Shown here: one piece after another, positions 44,173 to 52,962 of the stretch
How the letters are laid out: every line of letters starts with the position of its first letter
Position numbering within the stretch: the stretch's first letter is position 1
DNA from: Loktanella salsilacus
Lineage (GTDB): Bacteria > Pseudomonadota > Alphaproteobacteria > Rhodobacterales > Rhodobacteraceae
Reading direction: 5' to 3'
DNA length: 64,000 nt
NCBI RefSeq assembly: GCF_900114485.1
Contig: NZ_FOTF01000009.1
Coordinates: forward strand, 1-64,000
The notes under the pieces: generated by a model
The model's database searches: none
What the model was told of the DNA's origin: nothing
The model's input: only the letters and a program-made list of their open reading frames with translations
Program-made: the position numbers and the translations under genes

Positions 44173-45375
44173 CTAACCGATGACGTTGAATTCCGGCCCG
44201 AAGGGGAAGCCGGTAATATTTTCGGTGCCGTCCTCGGTTATGATCAAGATATCATGCTCTCGGTAACCGCCCGCACCGGGCGTCCCCTCTGGCACTGTCA
44301 GCATCGGCTCCATCGAAATGACCATGCCCGGCTCTAGGACAGTGTCGATATCTTCGCGCAGCTCCAGCCCCGCTTCGCGGCCATAATAGTGCGACAGCAC
44401 GCCGAACGAATGGCCGTAGCCAAAGGTGCGGTATTGCAGCAGGCCGCGATCCGCGAGGAATGCATTGATCTGCGCGGTCACGTCGGAACAGCGCGCACCC
44501 GGTTTTAGCAAGCTCATACCAAAGGTATGCGCTGCGACATTGGCCTCCCAAATCTTCAGACTTGCCGGGTCAACCGTTTCGACAAAAAGCGTCCGTTCCA
44601 GCGCCGTATAATAGGCGCTGATCATCGGAAAAGTATTGAGGCTAAGAATATCGCCCCGTTCCAGCCTGCGGCTTGTCACCGGATTATGCGCGCCATCTGT
44701 ATTGATGCCCGATTGAAACCAGACCCAAGTATCGCGGTATTCCGCGTCCGGGAAACGCGTTGCGATCTCAAGCTCCATCGCGTCCCGGCCTGCCATCGCC
44801 ACATCAATTTCGCGGATGCCCGCCTTGATCGCGTCCCTGACAGCATAGCCCCCGACATCAGCCACTTGTGCACAGGACCGGATCAGGTCGATTTCCGCTG
44901 CTGATTTATGCATGCGCTGCAACATGGTGATGGGTGCCATATCCACGACATCCTTTGGGGCCAAAAATCGGTCCAGCAAGGCACGTTGGGTGATGGTCAG
45001 GTGATCGAATTCGCAGCCGATCACCTTGTTTGGTCCGGTGACCGAAAGCACGGCGCGCCAATAATTATCCTGCTGCCAATCCGTATAGGTGATGTTGTCG
45101 CCATGACTGCGCCGCCACGGCTGGGCCGCATCAATGCCAGCGCTGATCGTCACATCCGCGCTTTGCGTTACGACCAGCGCATAGGGGCGACCAAAGGCGC
45201 AATACAGAAACCCCGAATAATACGCGACATTGTGCATAGAGGTGTAAACGCAAGCCTCCACACCATTCGCCTGCATGTCGCGGCGCAAATGCGCAAGGCG
45301 CGCTTGGTATTCCGCAGGCGCAAAGGGCAGCGTTTTTTCACCTTGATGAAAACGATAGAACTCTGGACGATCCAT
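44173..45375 (-). CDS. Creatinase (creatine amidinohydrolase)
   Basis: A 400-residue enzyme of the M24 pita-bread fold that hydrolyses creatine to sarcosine and urea (EC 3.5.3.3). It agrees with Pseudomonas creatinase along its whole length. Near-identical stretches include YYSGFLYCAFGRPYALVVT, WFQSGINTDGAHNPVTSR, FGYGHSFGVLSHYYGREAGLEL and EDIDTVLEPGMV with SMEPM. The catalytic His is H230 in TDGAHNP. True metallopeptidase ligands are not needed by creatinase. No sarcosine oxidase, creatininase or urease gene lies next to it, so the pathway is completed elsewhere, or the substrate is another guanidino compound. A divergent AGE-family gene follows. Confidence 0.92.
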   Translation of the reverse strand: MDRPEFYRFHQGEKTLPFAPAEYQARLAHLRRDMQANGVEACVYTSMHNVAYYSGFLYCAFGRPYALVVTQSADVTISAGIDAAQPWRRSHGDNITYTDWQQDNYWRAVLSVTGPNKVIGCEFDHLTITQRALLDRFLAPKDVVDMAPITMLQRMHKSAAEIDLIRSCAQVADVGGYAVRDAIKAGIREIDVAMAGRDAMELEIATRFPDAEYRDTWVWFQSGINTDGAHNPVTSRRLERGDILSLNTFPMISAYYTALERTLFVETVDPASLKIWEANVAAHTFGMSLLKPGARCSDVTAQINAFLADRGLLQYRTFGYGHSFGVLSHYYGREAGLELREDIDTVLEPGMVISMEPMLTVPEGTPGAGGYREHDILIITEDGTENITGFPFGPEFNVIG

Positions 45376-45670
45376 ATGACTGGCTCCTTCATCAACTTGC
45401 CGCAGCGCGCGTGAAAGAGTGACCTTTCTACCCGCAAAGCAGCAAAGAAAAATCCCGGCGTTCAGGAATTAGGGTTCCGGGCGCGCATATAAATGCTGGC
45501 GACGCCATCGCCGACCCGTGTATCAAACTGGTCCAAAATCGCAGACGAAAGCAAGCTTATTTGGCAGCCCACCCGGCGCCCCTGACAAATTGCGCTACAC
45601 ATCTGCCGCCGCGGCGCCCCATAAGTGTGCCCATGACCGGGCGTGCATCCGCAGCCCGATAGGGGGCACC

Positions 45671-46885
45671 ATGCAGATAGGCCAAGATACCGATACCGGA
45701 TTCTGGATCGACAACACCGCACACCGCGCGTTTTTGCGCCACGACGCGCAGCGTCAACTCGATGTGTTTCGCCAGATGCTCCGCGCTGATGGTGGTTTTA
45801 ACCTGCCCAGCTGGGACGGCACGCCATTGCCAGATGCCCCGCAAGAGCTGCATACAACGACGCGTATGGTTCATTCCTTTGCGCTGGCGAAATGTTTCGG
45901 TTTTGCCGATTGCGACGCGGTCATCGATGCGGGCATGGCCTATCTCTGGCAAGCGCACCGCGACACCCAGCACGGCGGCTATCTGTGGTCCGTCGCCCGC
46001 GATGGCAGCGCCGCGGATGCCAGCAAACTGGCCTACGGGCACATGTTTGTCCTGCTAGCGGCATCCACAGCAAAAGAGGCGGGGCACCCCGACGCAGACC
46101 GCTTGCTGGCCGATGTGACCCAAGTGCTGGACATCCACTTTTGGGAAGAGGCCTACGGCCTTTACGCTGACGAGTTCAACCGCGACTGGACGCCGTTTTC
46201 CACCTACCGCGGTATGAACGCGAATATGCACGGGGTAGAGGCCCACCTCGCTGCGTTCGAGGCGACGGGAGAGGCGCGCTATCTGGACCGCGCCGGCCGG
46301 ATCATTGATTTTTTCGTCCACCAAATGGCCCCTGCAAATGGCTGGCGGTTGCCAGAACACTACACCCAAGACTGGTCCGTTGATCCGGCTTACGCGGGCA
46401 ATCCCATGTTCCGCCCCGCTGGTACGACCCCCGGTCATAGCATGGAACTGGGCCGCCTGACGTTGCAACATTGGGATTTGGCCGGGCGCAAAGGCGACAC
46501 CGCCCCCAAGGCCGCCCGCCATCTGATCCTGCAGGCCATCACCGACGCTCGGCGCCCCGACGGCGGCTTTGCTTATACGCTCAAAGACGGCCAGATTGAC
46601 CGCCCCGACCGTTATTGGTGGCCCGTGACAGAGGCGATCGGTGCCCTTGCCGCGCTTATCAAACTCGACCGTAATCCTCAGGACGAAGCGCTTTATCGCT
46701 CGTTCTGGCAATTTGCCCAGTCGCACCTCATTGACCCAGATCATGGCGGCTGGTTTCCCGAACTGGACGACGCCGGCAAACCTGCACAGCACCAATTCAT
46801 CGGAAAACCCGACATCTACCACGCGTTGCAAGCGGATCTGCTGCCCCTTATCCCGCATTTGTCTCGCGCGGCCGCATCAGTCTAA
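45671..46885 (+). CDS. AGE family sugar isomerase/epimerase (YihS/mannose isomerase-like)
   Basis: A 404-residue (alpha/alpha)6-barrel protein of the N-acylglucosamine 2-epimerase family, whose members isomerise mannose/fructose or sulfoquinovose, or epimerise GlcNAc. Family signs: RMVHSFALAKCFG, GGYLWSV, YGLYADEFNRDW, YRGMNANMHGVEAHLAAFEAT, GTTPGHSMELGRL and the C-terminal DRYWWPVTEAIGAL and KPDIYHALQADLLPL. The conserved His in TPGHSMEL and in KPDIYHAL are the probable acid/base pair. AGGGGGC precedes ATG 45671. It is closer to aldose-ketose isomerases (YihS, ManI) than to renin-binding-protein epimerases, but the substrate is open. Confidence 0.87.
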   Translation: MQIGQDTDTGFWIDNTAHRAFLRHDAQRQLDVFRQMLRADGGFNLPSWDGTPLPDAPQELHTTTRMVHSFALAKCFGFADCDAVIDAGMAYLWQAHRDTQHGGYLWSVARDGSAADASKLAYGHMFVLLAASTAKEAGHPDADRLLADVTQVLDIHFWEEAYGLYADEFNRDWTPFSTYRGMNANMHGVEAHLAAFEATGEARYLDRAGRIIDFFVHQMAPANGWRLPEHYTQDWSVDPAYAGNPMFRPAGTTPGHSMELGRLTLQHWDLAGRKGDTAPKAARHLILQAITDARRPDGGFAYTLKDGQIDRPDRYWWPVTEAIGALAALIKLDRNPQDEALYRSFWQFAQSHLIDPDHGGWFPELDDAGKPAQHQFIGKPDIYHALQADLLPLIPHLSRAAASV

Positions 46886-46898
46886 CCAACCCTTCTTC

Positions 46899-46971
46899 TG
46901 GTCAAAAATATCTTGGGGGGTGCGGGGGGCAAAGCCCCCCGCGGATCGGCGCGGCAAAGCCGCGTCGATCC
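46899..46971. repeat. GC-rich hairpin repeat typical of this bacterial group, acting as terminator
   Basis: After the AGE gene comes TTCTGGTCAAAAATATCTTG and then two strong hairpins. Hairpin 1 has arms GCGGGGGGC (46922-46930) and GCCCCCCGC (46934-46942) with loop AAA. Hairpin 2 has 13-bp arms, 46943-46955 with 46959-46971, with loop AAA and one G-U pair. It separates the convergent AGE (+) and MFS (-) genes. A related copy lies at 63628-63703. Confidence 0.75.
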
Positions 46972-48204
46972 CTACCGCCGTCCTCCGGCCAAGGCCGCAG
47001 CCTCTGGCAGACGCCGCAGCCACATCATCGCAAAAGCACCGATCGCTGGACCGGGGACAAGCACGGCAAAGGCCCACTGCCAACCGCCCAACCACTCTGC
47101 CACGATCGGCATGATCGAGATGGCAACCACGGTGAGCGCAAAGCCAAAGCCAAGCTGCAAGGTCACAGCCGTGCCGACAAAGCGTTGATCAGCCAGCTCG
47201 GTCACCGCAGCTGAAAACTGCGCGCTATCACCGATGACGGAAATGCCCCAGATAATCGCGACAAGCGCCAGCAACCACCCCGGCCCGTCAAAGGTGAACC
47301 CGATCAGCAGCGCACAGACCGCCGACACGGCCATCATCCCCGCCGTCGTCAGGCAGCGTCCGATCCGGTCCGACAGCACGCCGCCCAAGATGCATCCGAT
47401 CACACCCGACCCGACGACGACAAAACTCAGCATCGACGCAGAGCCGAACGGGAACGGTGTCATGCCGCCCTGCGCCGCAGCCGCCCCAAAGGCCAGAAAC
47501 CACGCCCACATGGCATAAAGCTCCCACATGTGGCCAAAATAGCCGAGGTTTACCAACATTAACGGCTTTTGCGTAAACACTCGCAGGCACTGGCGCGGAT
47601 CGAATGTCGCGCGGCCAAAACCGTGCGGTCCTTCACGCAATGCCGTCGCAAATAGGAACGCAGCCGCCAGCGTCGCCAGCGATGTGGCGATCACAACCGC
47701 CTGCCAAGCGATGCCCGCGGTCAAGGCACGGAACAAATGCGGCATGGACGATCCAAGGGTCAGCGCCCCGATCAAGAACCCCAGCGCCAGCCCGCGCCCC
47801 CGCAAAAACCACGTCGCCATCAGCTTTAACGCGGGGGGATAAACGCCCGCCAGCGCGATCCCGGTGACGAACCGCGCCGCAATCGCGCCGCCCGGCGACG
47901 GGTCCAGCAAAAGCGCCGCGTTCGCCGCGCAAGCGATCAAGGCGCTGACGGCCATCAGCGTTTGCATGCGCACCATATCGGGCAGGTTCACGATACTTGA
48001 CGCCATGGCCCCGGCCACGAACCCCAGCTGCACCGCATTGGTCAGCCATGCCGCTTGCGATGTGCTTAGACCCCAATCCAATACCAGTTCTGGAATGATC
48101 GCTGTTGCGGAAAACCACGTTGTCATGACGCCCACGACCCCAAGACAGATCAAAGCAAGCGCGCGCCAGCGGCCCGTCGCGGGCGCGTCAATCGGATTGG
48201 TCAT
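46972..48204 (-). CDS. Major facilitator superfamily transporter
   Basis: A 410-residue inner-membrane transporter with twelve predicted helices. The segments WLTNAVQLGFVAGAMASS, ARFVTGIALAGVYPPALKLMATWF and LGGVLSDRIGRCLTTAGMM, with the RGRGLALGFLIGALTLGSS loop, are typical of the MFS. The substrate is unknown; similar proteins are annotated as CynX/NimT- or nitrate-type relatives. It converges with the AGE gene, and the terminator hairpins abut its stop codon. It is not clearly tied to either neighbour. Confidence 0.87.
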   Translation of the reverse strand: MTNPIDAPATGRWRALALICLGVVGVMTTWFSATAIIPELVLDWGLSTSQAAWLTNAVQLGFVAGAMASSIVNLPDMVRMQTLMAVSALIACAANAALLLDPSPGGAIAARFVTGIALAGVYPPALKLMATWFLRGRGLALGFLIGALTLGSSMPHLFRALTAGIAWQAVVIATSLATLAAAFLFATALREGPHGFGRATFDPRQCLRVFTQKPLMLVNLGYFGHMWELYAMWAWFLAFGAAAAQGGMTPFPFGSASMLSFVVVGSGVIGCILGGVLSDRIGRCLTTAGMMAVSAVCALLIGFTFDGPGWLLALVAIIWGISVIGDSAQFSAAVTELADQRFVGTAVTLQLGFGFALTVVAISIMPIVAEWLGGWQWAFAVLVPGPAIGAFAMMWLRRLPEAAALAGGRR

Positions 48205-48296
48205 TGTTGGGATCCTGTGCCGCTTCGTTACGGATTGAATTACGCGGGTTTCAACCCCGGCGGCAACCGCGTTGCACGCGGGTCACGCAGCGATGT

Positions 48297-48692
48297 TCAC
48301 GCCAATAAGGTCGATTCAGGTAAAGCGGCAGCCTTGCGGTCGAACGTGTAGCAGGTCGCGGCCCCCGCATCGCGCCCGGCCAGCGCGATCATCTGATCCG
48401 CAAACCCCGGCCCGCCATGGCGATATCGCGACAGCGCAAGACCGACACGGTCAGGGTTTTCGACCAAAAGCTCCTCTGCCTCTAGCACGGCATCAAGCGC
48501 CTGCGCGATGGTCATGCGGTCAAAGCGATAGGCGCGTTCCAGCACCCAAACGGTTTCAATCATAACTTCGCGGCTGATAAAGGCAGGGGCCTGCGGCGTG
48601 AGCGTGTCAATCAACCCTACAGCAAGCGCAGCTTGTGCGGCATCGTCCAGCGTCAGAAACCGCACCAGCACATTTGTGTCGATCGCAATCAC
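48297..48692 (-). CDS. vapC: VapC-type PIN-domain toxin
   Basis: A 131-residue PIN-domain ribonuclease, the toxin half of a type II toxin-antitoxin pair. The acidic active-site residues are visible: D5 in MIAIDTNVLV, E46 (or E42) in SREVMIETVWVL, D99 in FADQMIA and D118 in TFDRKAA. VapC proteins cleave specific RNAs, often initiator tRNA, when free of antitoxin. ATG 48692 overlaps the antitoxin stop by four bases. All catalytic residues are intact, so the module appears functional. Confidence 0.9.
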   Translation of the reverse strand: MIAIDTNVLVRFLTLDDAAQAALAVGLIDTLTPQAPAFISREVMIETVWVLERAYRFDRMTIAQALDAVLEAEELLVENPDRVGLALSRYRHGGPGFADQMIALAGRDAGAATCYTFDRKAAALPESTLLA

Positions 48693-48931
48693 CTGCCGTC
48701 ACTGCCCCTGGCGGCAATTGCCTCTTCCATCGCCTCTAGACTGACAGGTGCCGCGCCATCGCGCCGCAGCATCCCGGCAAGCGAAGCCGCAGGCCGGCTG
48801 CGCATCAAACGCACTTCTCCGCCATCAAGGATCAGATACCGCACCCGGTCACCCGCCTGCAACGAGAGCGCCTGCCGCACATCGCGGGGCAAGGTGGTCT
48901 GGCCTTTTGTGGTCAATGTTGATTCTTGCAT
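48689..48931 (-). CDS. vapB: VapB-type AbrB/MazE-fold antitoxin
   Basis: An 80-residue antitoxin. The N-terminal swapped-hairpin AbrB/SpoVT domain reads ESTLTTKGQTTLPRDVRQALSLQAGDRVRYLILDGGEVRL. The C-terminal part (SLAGMLRRDGAAPVSLEAMEEAIA) would wrap VapC. ATG 48931 is used; GTG 48934 directly before it is an alternative, both close to GGAGG. It should repress its own promoter together with VapC. Confidence 0.9.
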   Translation of the reverse strand: MQESTLTTKGQTTLPRDVRQALSLQAGDRVRYLILDGGEVRLMRSRPAASLAGMLRRDGAAPVSLEAMEEAIAARGSDGR

Positions 48932-48951
48932 CACGATCCTCCTGCGCCTTG

Positions 48952-48996
48952 AATATAACCCCTTCGCCTTACTAAATCAATATTCGCATTACGAAT
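48952..48996 (-). promoter_or_regulatory. vapBC promoter with adjoining palindrome
   Basis: On the minus strand the -35 TTGATT (48975-48980) and -10 TATATT (48952-48957) are 17 bp apart, a near-consensus sigma70 promoter. The palindrome ATTCG-CATTA-CGAAT (48982-48996) lies directly upstream of the -35 and is a candidate VapB operator, though operators that overlap the -10 are more common. Confidence 0.65.
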
Positions 48997-49039
48997 GGCA
49001 ATTCTGCCGCCCGGGCTGGCCGAGCGGCAGTCGCAGTAA

Positions 49040-51235
49040 TTAAACGTCCGGCAGCCCTGGCAGGATCTTGTCCATCGTCGCGGGCAAATCGCGCACACGC
49101 ACGCCTGTTGCGTCATAGATGGCGTTGATGATCGCCGCACCAGCGCCGCAAATCCCCAGCTCACCGATGCCCTTGGCCTGCATCGGGTTGGCGTAGGGGT
49201 CACGCTCTGCGATGAAGTTCACGCTAAGCTGCGGCACGTCGGCGTTTACCGGAATGTGGTATTCCGCCAGATCGTGGTTCACCAGATGACCGTCGCGAGT
49301 GTCTTGGATCAGCTCTTCGGTCAGGGCCATGCCGATCCCAAACGTCATCCCGCCAAGGCACTGCGACCGCGCGGTTTTCGCGTTCAGGATGCGGCCAGCG
49401 GCAAAGCTTCCGTGCATCCGGCGCAGGCGCACTTCGCCAGTCACGCTATTTACACCGACCTCGCAAAAGAATGACCCGAACGTGGCCTGACGAAAGTCCT
49501 TCTGCGTCTTCCCCGGCTCAATCGCGCCTTCGACGACCATCGGCGCATCGCCAACCAGGTCGGTCAATGGAGTCTGTTTATTCGCAAACGTCGCAGTGCC
49601 ATCCTTCAGCGTCAAATCGCCCTCGTCGCAGTTCAGCTTGGCCGCAATGGTCTGGCGCAACTTTTCGCAAGCCATATAGACCGAAGAGCCAGCCGAGGAC
49701 GCACCCCACGACCCGCCAGAGCCTGCGGATTTTGGCAGTTTGCTATCGCCAAGCCGCGTCTCGATCCGGTCCTGCGGCACACCCAGCATTTCGCCGGCAA
49801 TCTGCGTTAGGATCGCATAGGTGCCGGTGCCGATATCCGTCATATCGGTTTCGATCAACAGCGTACCATCAGGGTTCAGGGTCACACGCGCATGGCTTTC
49901 ACCAATCATGTTCACCCGCGCCGCGGATGACATCCCGTATCCAATCAGCCATTCGCCGTCGGTTGCGCCCTTCTTGCGGTCCGCCCAGCCAAAGATGGCC
50001 GCACCATCGTCCAGCGCCTCGGCCAATTTATGTGACGAGAACGGCTTGTCCTCGCCCGGGGAACGGTCCGGGATATTGCGCTTGCGCAATTCCACGGGGT
50101 CGATGCCGGTCGCGACGGCCAGTTCGTCCATCGCGATTTCCAGCGCGGTCAGGCCGACGGCCTCTCCTGGTGCGCGGACAGACCCGGCGCAGGTCTGGTT
50201 CACACGCACGATTTCCATATGCGTTTCGCGGTTTTCACCCTTGTAAAGAAAAGGGGTGGCCTGCGTGACAGGTTCTGCGAAGGATTCGTCCGGCAGCTGC
50301 GACACGCGGGCCGTGTGACCGATCCCCCTCAGAACGCCGTCTTTGTCGGCAGCGAGTTGGAAGTCCTGCGCCGTTTCGGACCGGCGCATCACGTTTTCGA
50401 ACACCTGCTGGCGCGTCAGCATCACGGACACCGGCACGCCCAGCTCTTTTGCAGCTAACGCCGCCGCGACGGCATCAGGGGAAATCCCCAGCTTCGATCC
50501 GAACCCGCCGCCGACATAAGGCGCGAGCAGGTGAACGTTTTCGGGATCGATCCCAAGGGAGTCCGCGACCTCGTTCACGTTGTATTTCAGCATCTGGTTC
50601 GACGCATGCAGCGTCAGCTGATCGCCGTCCCACCATGCAATCGCGCTATGCGGCTCCATCGGGGCAGAGTTGTGGCCCGGCGTCGTGTAGCGCTGATCGA
50701 CGGTAAAGGCGGCATCCTGCATCGCAGCCTTCAGATCACCCATAGAGGATTGCTTCTTTTCTGGCCGCTCGACCGCGACACCGTCCGCTTTGGCATCTGG
50801 GACCGCCGTGCCTGCCGTCATCCGCAATTCCAGCGACTGCGCGCCATGGCGTGCGGCCTCAAAGCTATCGGCGACGACCAAGGCGACGGGCTGGCCGATA
50901 TAGTAAATCTCGGAACTGCCCTGCACGGGGGCCTTATTCGCCGTACCCTGCGCCGGGTTGCGCAGGAACTTGTCGCCCCACATCACCTTGCGCACGCCGG
51001 GCATCTTTTCAACGGCTGCCGCCTCTACCCCGTCCAACGTGCCCCGGGCGATCGTTGCGCGGACAAGCACGCCGTGCAGCATGCCGGGCTGGTGCGCCTC
51101 GTGGGCATAGGTCGCGGTGCCTGTTACTTTTAGCGGCCCTTCTGGCCGGTCCATCGCCGTGCCAAGCAAGCCTTGCGCCATATCGTCCAGCCGGTTGCGG
51201 TCGTCCGGCTTGTCCATTTTCAGATGAGCGTTCAT
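49040..51235 (-). CDS. PaoC/YagR-type aldehyde oxidoreductase molybdenum subunit
   Basis: A 731-residue molybdopterin subunit of the xanthine oxidase family, equal in length to E. coli PaoC. Signs: [48 protein letters not shown] (substrate Arg and PGE loop), [20 protein letters not shown] and the catalytic Glu in [20 protein letters not shown]. PaoABC oxidises aromatic aldehydes to acids. ATG 51235 is chosen because it overlaps the FAD-subunit stop (ATGA). It is the last of three coupled genes; the MocA/XdhC-like insertion chaperone usually found with it (PaoD) is not visible here. Confidence 0.9.
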   Translation of the reverse strand: MNAHLKMDKPDDRNRLDDMAQGLLGTAMDRPEGPLKVTGTATYAHEAHQPGMLHGVLVRATIARGTLDGVEAAAVEKMPGVRKVMWGDKFLRNPAQGTANKAPVQGSSEIYYIGQPVALVVADSFEAARHGAQSLELRMTAGTAVPDAKADGVAVERPEKKQSSMGDLKAAMQDAAFTVDQRYTTPGHNSAPMEPHSAIAWWDGDQLTLHASNQMLKYNVNEVADSLGIDPENVHLLAPYVGGGFGSKLGISPDAVAAALAAKELGVPVSVMLTRQQVFENVMRRSETAQDFQLAADKDGVLRGIGHTARVSQLPDESFAEPVTQATPFLYKGENRETHMEIVRVNQTCAGSVRAPGEAVGLTALEIAMDELAVATGIDPVELRKRNIPDRSPGEDKPFSSHKLAEALDDGAAIFGWADRKKGATDGEWLIGYGMSSAARVNMIGESHARVTLNPDGTLLIETDMTDIGTGTYAILTQIAGEMLGVPQDRIETRLGDSKLPKSAGSGGSWGASSAGSSVYMACEKLRQTIAAKLNCDEGDLTLKDGTATFANKQTPLTDLVGDAPMVVEGAIEPGKTQKDFRQATFGSFFCEVGVNSVTGEVRLRRMHGSFAAGRILNAKTARSQCLGGMTFGIGMALTEELIQDTRDGHLVNHDLAEYHIPVNADVPQLSVNFIAERDPYANPMQAKGIGELGICGAGAAIINAIYDATGVRVRDLPATMDKILPGLPDV

Positions 51236-52215
51236 GCCGCGTCCTTTCCGCAAAGTTCCTTCAAAGTGGCAATCAGGGTGCGGCGCGTCAGCGGCACCTT
51301 GAAGGCGTTGTCCTTTTGCGGCTTGGCATCCGCGAGCAGGATGTCAGCCGCCTTGGCGAACAGCTCCGGACTGGGTTTTTGCCCGATCAGCGCCTTTTCA
51401 ACCGCCGGGTTACGCCAAGGTTGCGACCCGATGCCGCCAAAGGCCAAGGCCGCATCGGTGATCGTGCCTTCGTCCATCTGCACACGCGCCGCAACCGACA
51501 CCATGGCAAAGGCATAGGACGCCCGGTCGCGCACCTTGCGATAGGTCTGCGCACCCTTGGCGGGCGCTGGTAGCGTCACAGCAATGATCAGGTCAGAGGG
51601 TTCAAGCACGGTTTCGATATGGGGCGTCTGCCCCGGCAGGCGGTAGAACTCCGACAGCGGCACAGAGCGGACCGCGCCGCCCGCGCTTTCAATTTCAACC
51701 ACGGCATCCAGCAGGCGCATAGCGACGGCCATGTCGCTGGGATGGCTGGCAATACAGGCGTCAGAGGTGCCAAGGATTGCGTGCAGACGCGTCGCGCCTT
51801 CCATCGCCTGACAACCTGTGCCCGGCTCGCGCTTATTGCAGGGCATGGCTGTGTCGTAGAAATAATAGCACCGTGTGCGTTGCAGCAGATTGCCACCCGT
51901 CGTGGCCTTGTTGCGCAGCTGGCCAGAAGCACCGGCAAGCAGCGCCTCGCTGAGCACGGGATACTGTTTGCGCACCGTCATGTCGGCGGCCAGATCAGAG
52001 TTGGAGACAAGCGCGCCAATGCGCAGCCCGCCGTCGACTTCGGTAATCTGGTGCAGGTCCAGCCGGTTGATATCGACCAGCTTGTGCGGGGCCATCACCT
52101 CCAGCTTCATCAAGTCCAGCAGATTGGTGCCGCCTGCGATGAAATTTGCCCCCTGCCCCGCGGCGCGGGTGGCGTGGGTCGTGCTATCGGCGCGGATATA
52201 ATCGAAAGGTTTCAT
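51232..52215 (-). CDS. PaoB/YagS-type FAD subunit with extra [4Fe-4S] cysteines
   Basis: A 327-residue flavoprotein. The FAD-binding motifs are [15 protein letters not shown] and the TTGGNLLQR region. A four-Cys insertion, C116, C126, C135 and C154 ([33 protein letters not shown]), matches the additional [4Fe-4S] site of PaoB. It relays electrons from the [2Fe-2S] subunit. ATG 52215 overlaps the upstream stop. The cysteines are what separates this operon from the cox-like one at 39522-43230. Confidence 0.92.
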   Translation of the reverse strand: MKPFDYIRADSTTHATRAAGQGANFIAGGTNLLDLMKLEVMAPHKLVDINRLDLHQITEVDGGLRIGALVSNSDLAADMTVRKQYPVLSEALLAGASGQLRNKATTGGNLLQRTRCYYFYDTAMPCNKREPGTGCQAMEGATRLHAILGTSDACIASHPSDMAVAMRLLDAVVEIESAGGAVRSVPLSEFYRLPGQTPHIETVLEPSDLIIAVTLPAPAKGAQTYRKVRDRASYAFAMVSVAARVQMDEGTITDAALAFGGIGSQPWRNPAVEKALIGQKPSPELFAKAADILLADAKPQKDNAFKVPLTRRTLIATLKELCGKDAA

Positions 52216-52718
52216 TTGCGCCCCTCCGCGGTCTCGCGGATTGCGTCGACAATGTTGGGATAGGCAGCGCAGCGGCACAGGTTGCCTGACATCCGCTCTG
52301 AAATTTCGGCGTTGGTCAGGTCCACATCGCCGGTCAGGTCGGCGCTAACATGGCTCGGCCAGCCGTCCTTGACCTCTTGCAGCATCGCAGTCGCCGAACA
52401 AATCTGGCCGGGGGTGCAATAGCCGCATTGGAAACCGTCGTGTTTCACAAATGCGTCTTGCAGGTCAGACAGGTTGCCGGGCTGACCAAGCCCCTCGATC
52501 GTCGTAATCTCGTCCCCGTCGTGCATGCAGGCCAGCGACAAACAAGAGTTGATGCGCCGCCCGTTCACGATCAAGGTGCAGGCCCCGCATTGGCCATGAT
52601 CACAGCCCTTTTTCGTGCCGGTCAGGTCAAGGTGGTTGCGCAGCGCGTCCAGCAATGTGGTGCGGCTGTCGGCGTCAAGCTGATGCTCTGTGCCATTGAT
52701 CGTTAGGCTCGTTTTCAT
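52212..52718 (-). CDS. PaoA/YagT-type [2Fe-2S] subunit, without Tat signal
   Basis: A 168-residue electron-transfer subunit. The first cluster uses C39, C44, C47 and C59 in [13 protein letters not shown]; the second C98, C101, C148 and C150 in QCGYCTPGQ and [11 protein letters not shown]. coli PaoA carries a Tat leader that takes the trimer to the periplasm. Here ATG 52718 begins directly MKTSLTING and no twin-Arg sequence lies upstream in frame, so this enzyme should be cytoplasmic. It is the first gene of the operon. Confidence 0.92.
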   Translation of the reverse strand: MKTSLTINGTEHQLDADSRTTLLDALRNHLDLTGTKKGCDHGQCGACTLIVNGRRINSCLSLACMHDGDEITTIEGLGQPGNLSDLQDAFVKHDGFQCGYCTPGQICSATAMLQEVKDGWPSHVSADLTGDVDLTNAEISERMSGNLCRCAAYPNIVDAIRETAEGRK

Positions 52719-52742
52719 CGGGCCGTCCTTTGTTGGGAATGT

Positions 52743-52770
52743 CGGGCAATGCAGTATTCTGCTGTGCCCG
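52743..52770. promoter_or_regulatory. 28-bp interrupted palindrome between the fdh and pao operons
   Basis: CGGGCA-AT-GCAG-TATT-CTGC-TG-TGCCCG: outer six-bp and inner four-bp arms are perfect, with two mismatched bases on each side. It sits 25 bp upstream of the PaoA-like start and about 50 bp after the small fdh ORF. It could be the end hairpin of the fdh transcript or an operator for pao; no T run supports the first reading. Confidence 0.45.
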
Positions 52771-52818
52771 ATCAACCCACGCATCGGCCGTCTGGTTCCG
52801 CGAAAAGTGTAAAACGCG

Positions 52819-52962
52819 TCAGTCGTTCGCCTGATATTCCTGAAGTTGAACATTAGGCCCAGCAAAGCGTTCAACCATTGTAACTGTGCCTGCCTGCATC
52901 GCAAAATATGTCAGCGTTGCCACAGCGATAGCTGCGAAGGCACCAGTAATAAAAGCGGTCAT
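52819..52962 (-). CDS. 47-residue membrane miniprotein coupled to the formate dehydrogenase gamma gene
   Basis: A short gene overlapping the gamma-subunit stop as ATGA (start 52962). It encodes one hydrophobic helix (MTAFITGAFAAIAVATLTYFA) and a polar tail ending NVQLQEYQAND. I know no named family for it. The single helix, coupled start and position at the end of a membrane-complex operon resemble small accessory subunits of respiratory complexes, such as those of cytochrome oxidases. It might stabilise the cytochrome b subunit. The role is inference; the frame itself is clear. Confidence 0.65.
   Translation of the reverse strand: MTAFITGAFAAIAVATLTYFAMQAGTVTMVERFAGPNVQLQEYQAND

Noticed and set aside
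44173-45375. Xaa-Pro aminopeptidase or ectoine hydrolase
   Set aside because: The fold is shared, but the sequence follows creatinase along the whole length, including the TDGAHNPV and FGYGHSFG segments.
45462-45722. Minus-strand frame ending DQFDTRVGDGVASIYMRARNPNS
   Set aside because: The tail looks protein-like, but the frame overlaps the AGE gene start, has no good start and no family match. At most it is a small remnant, and the evidence is too weak to annotate it.
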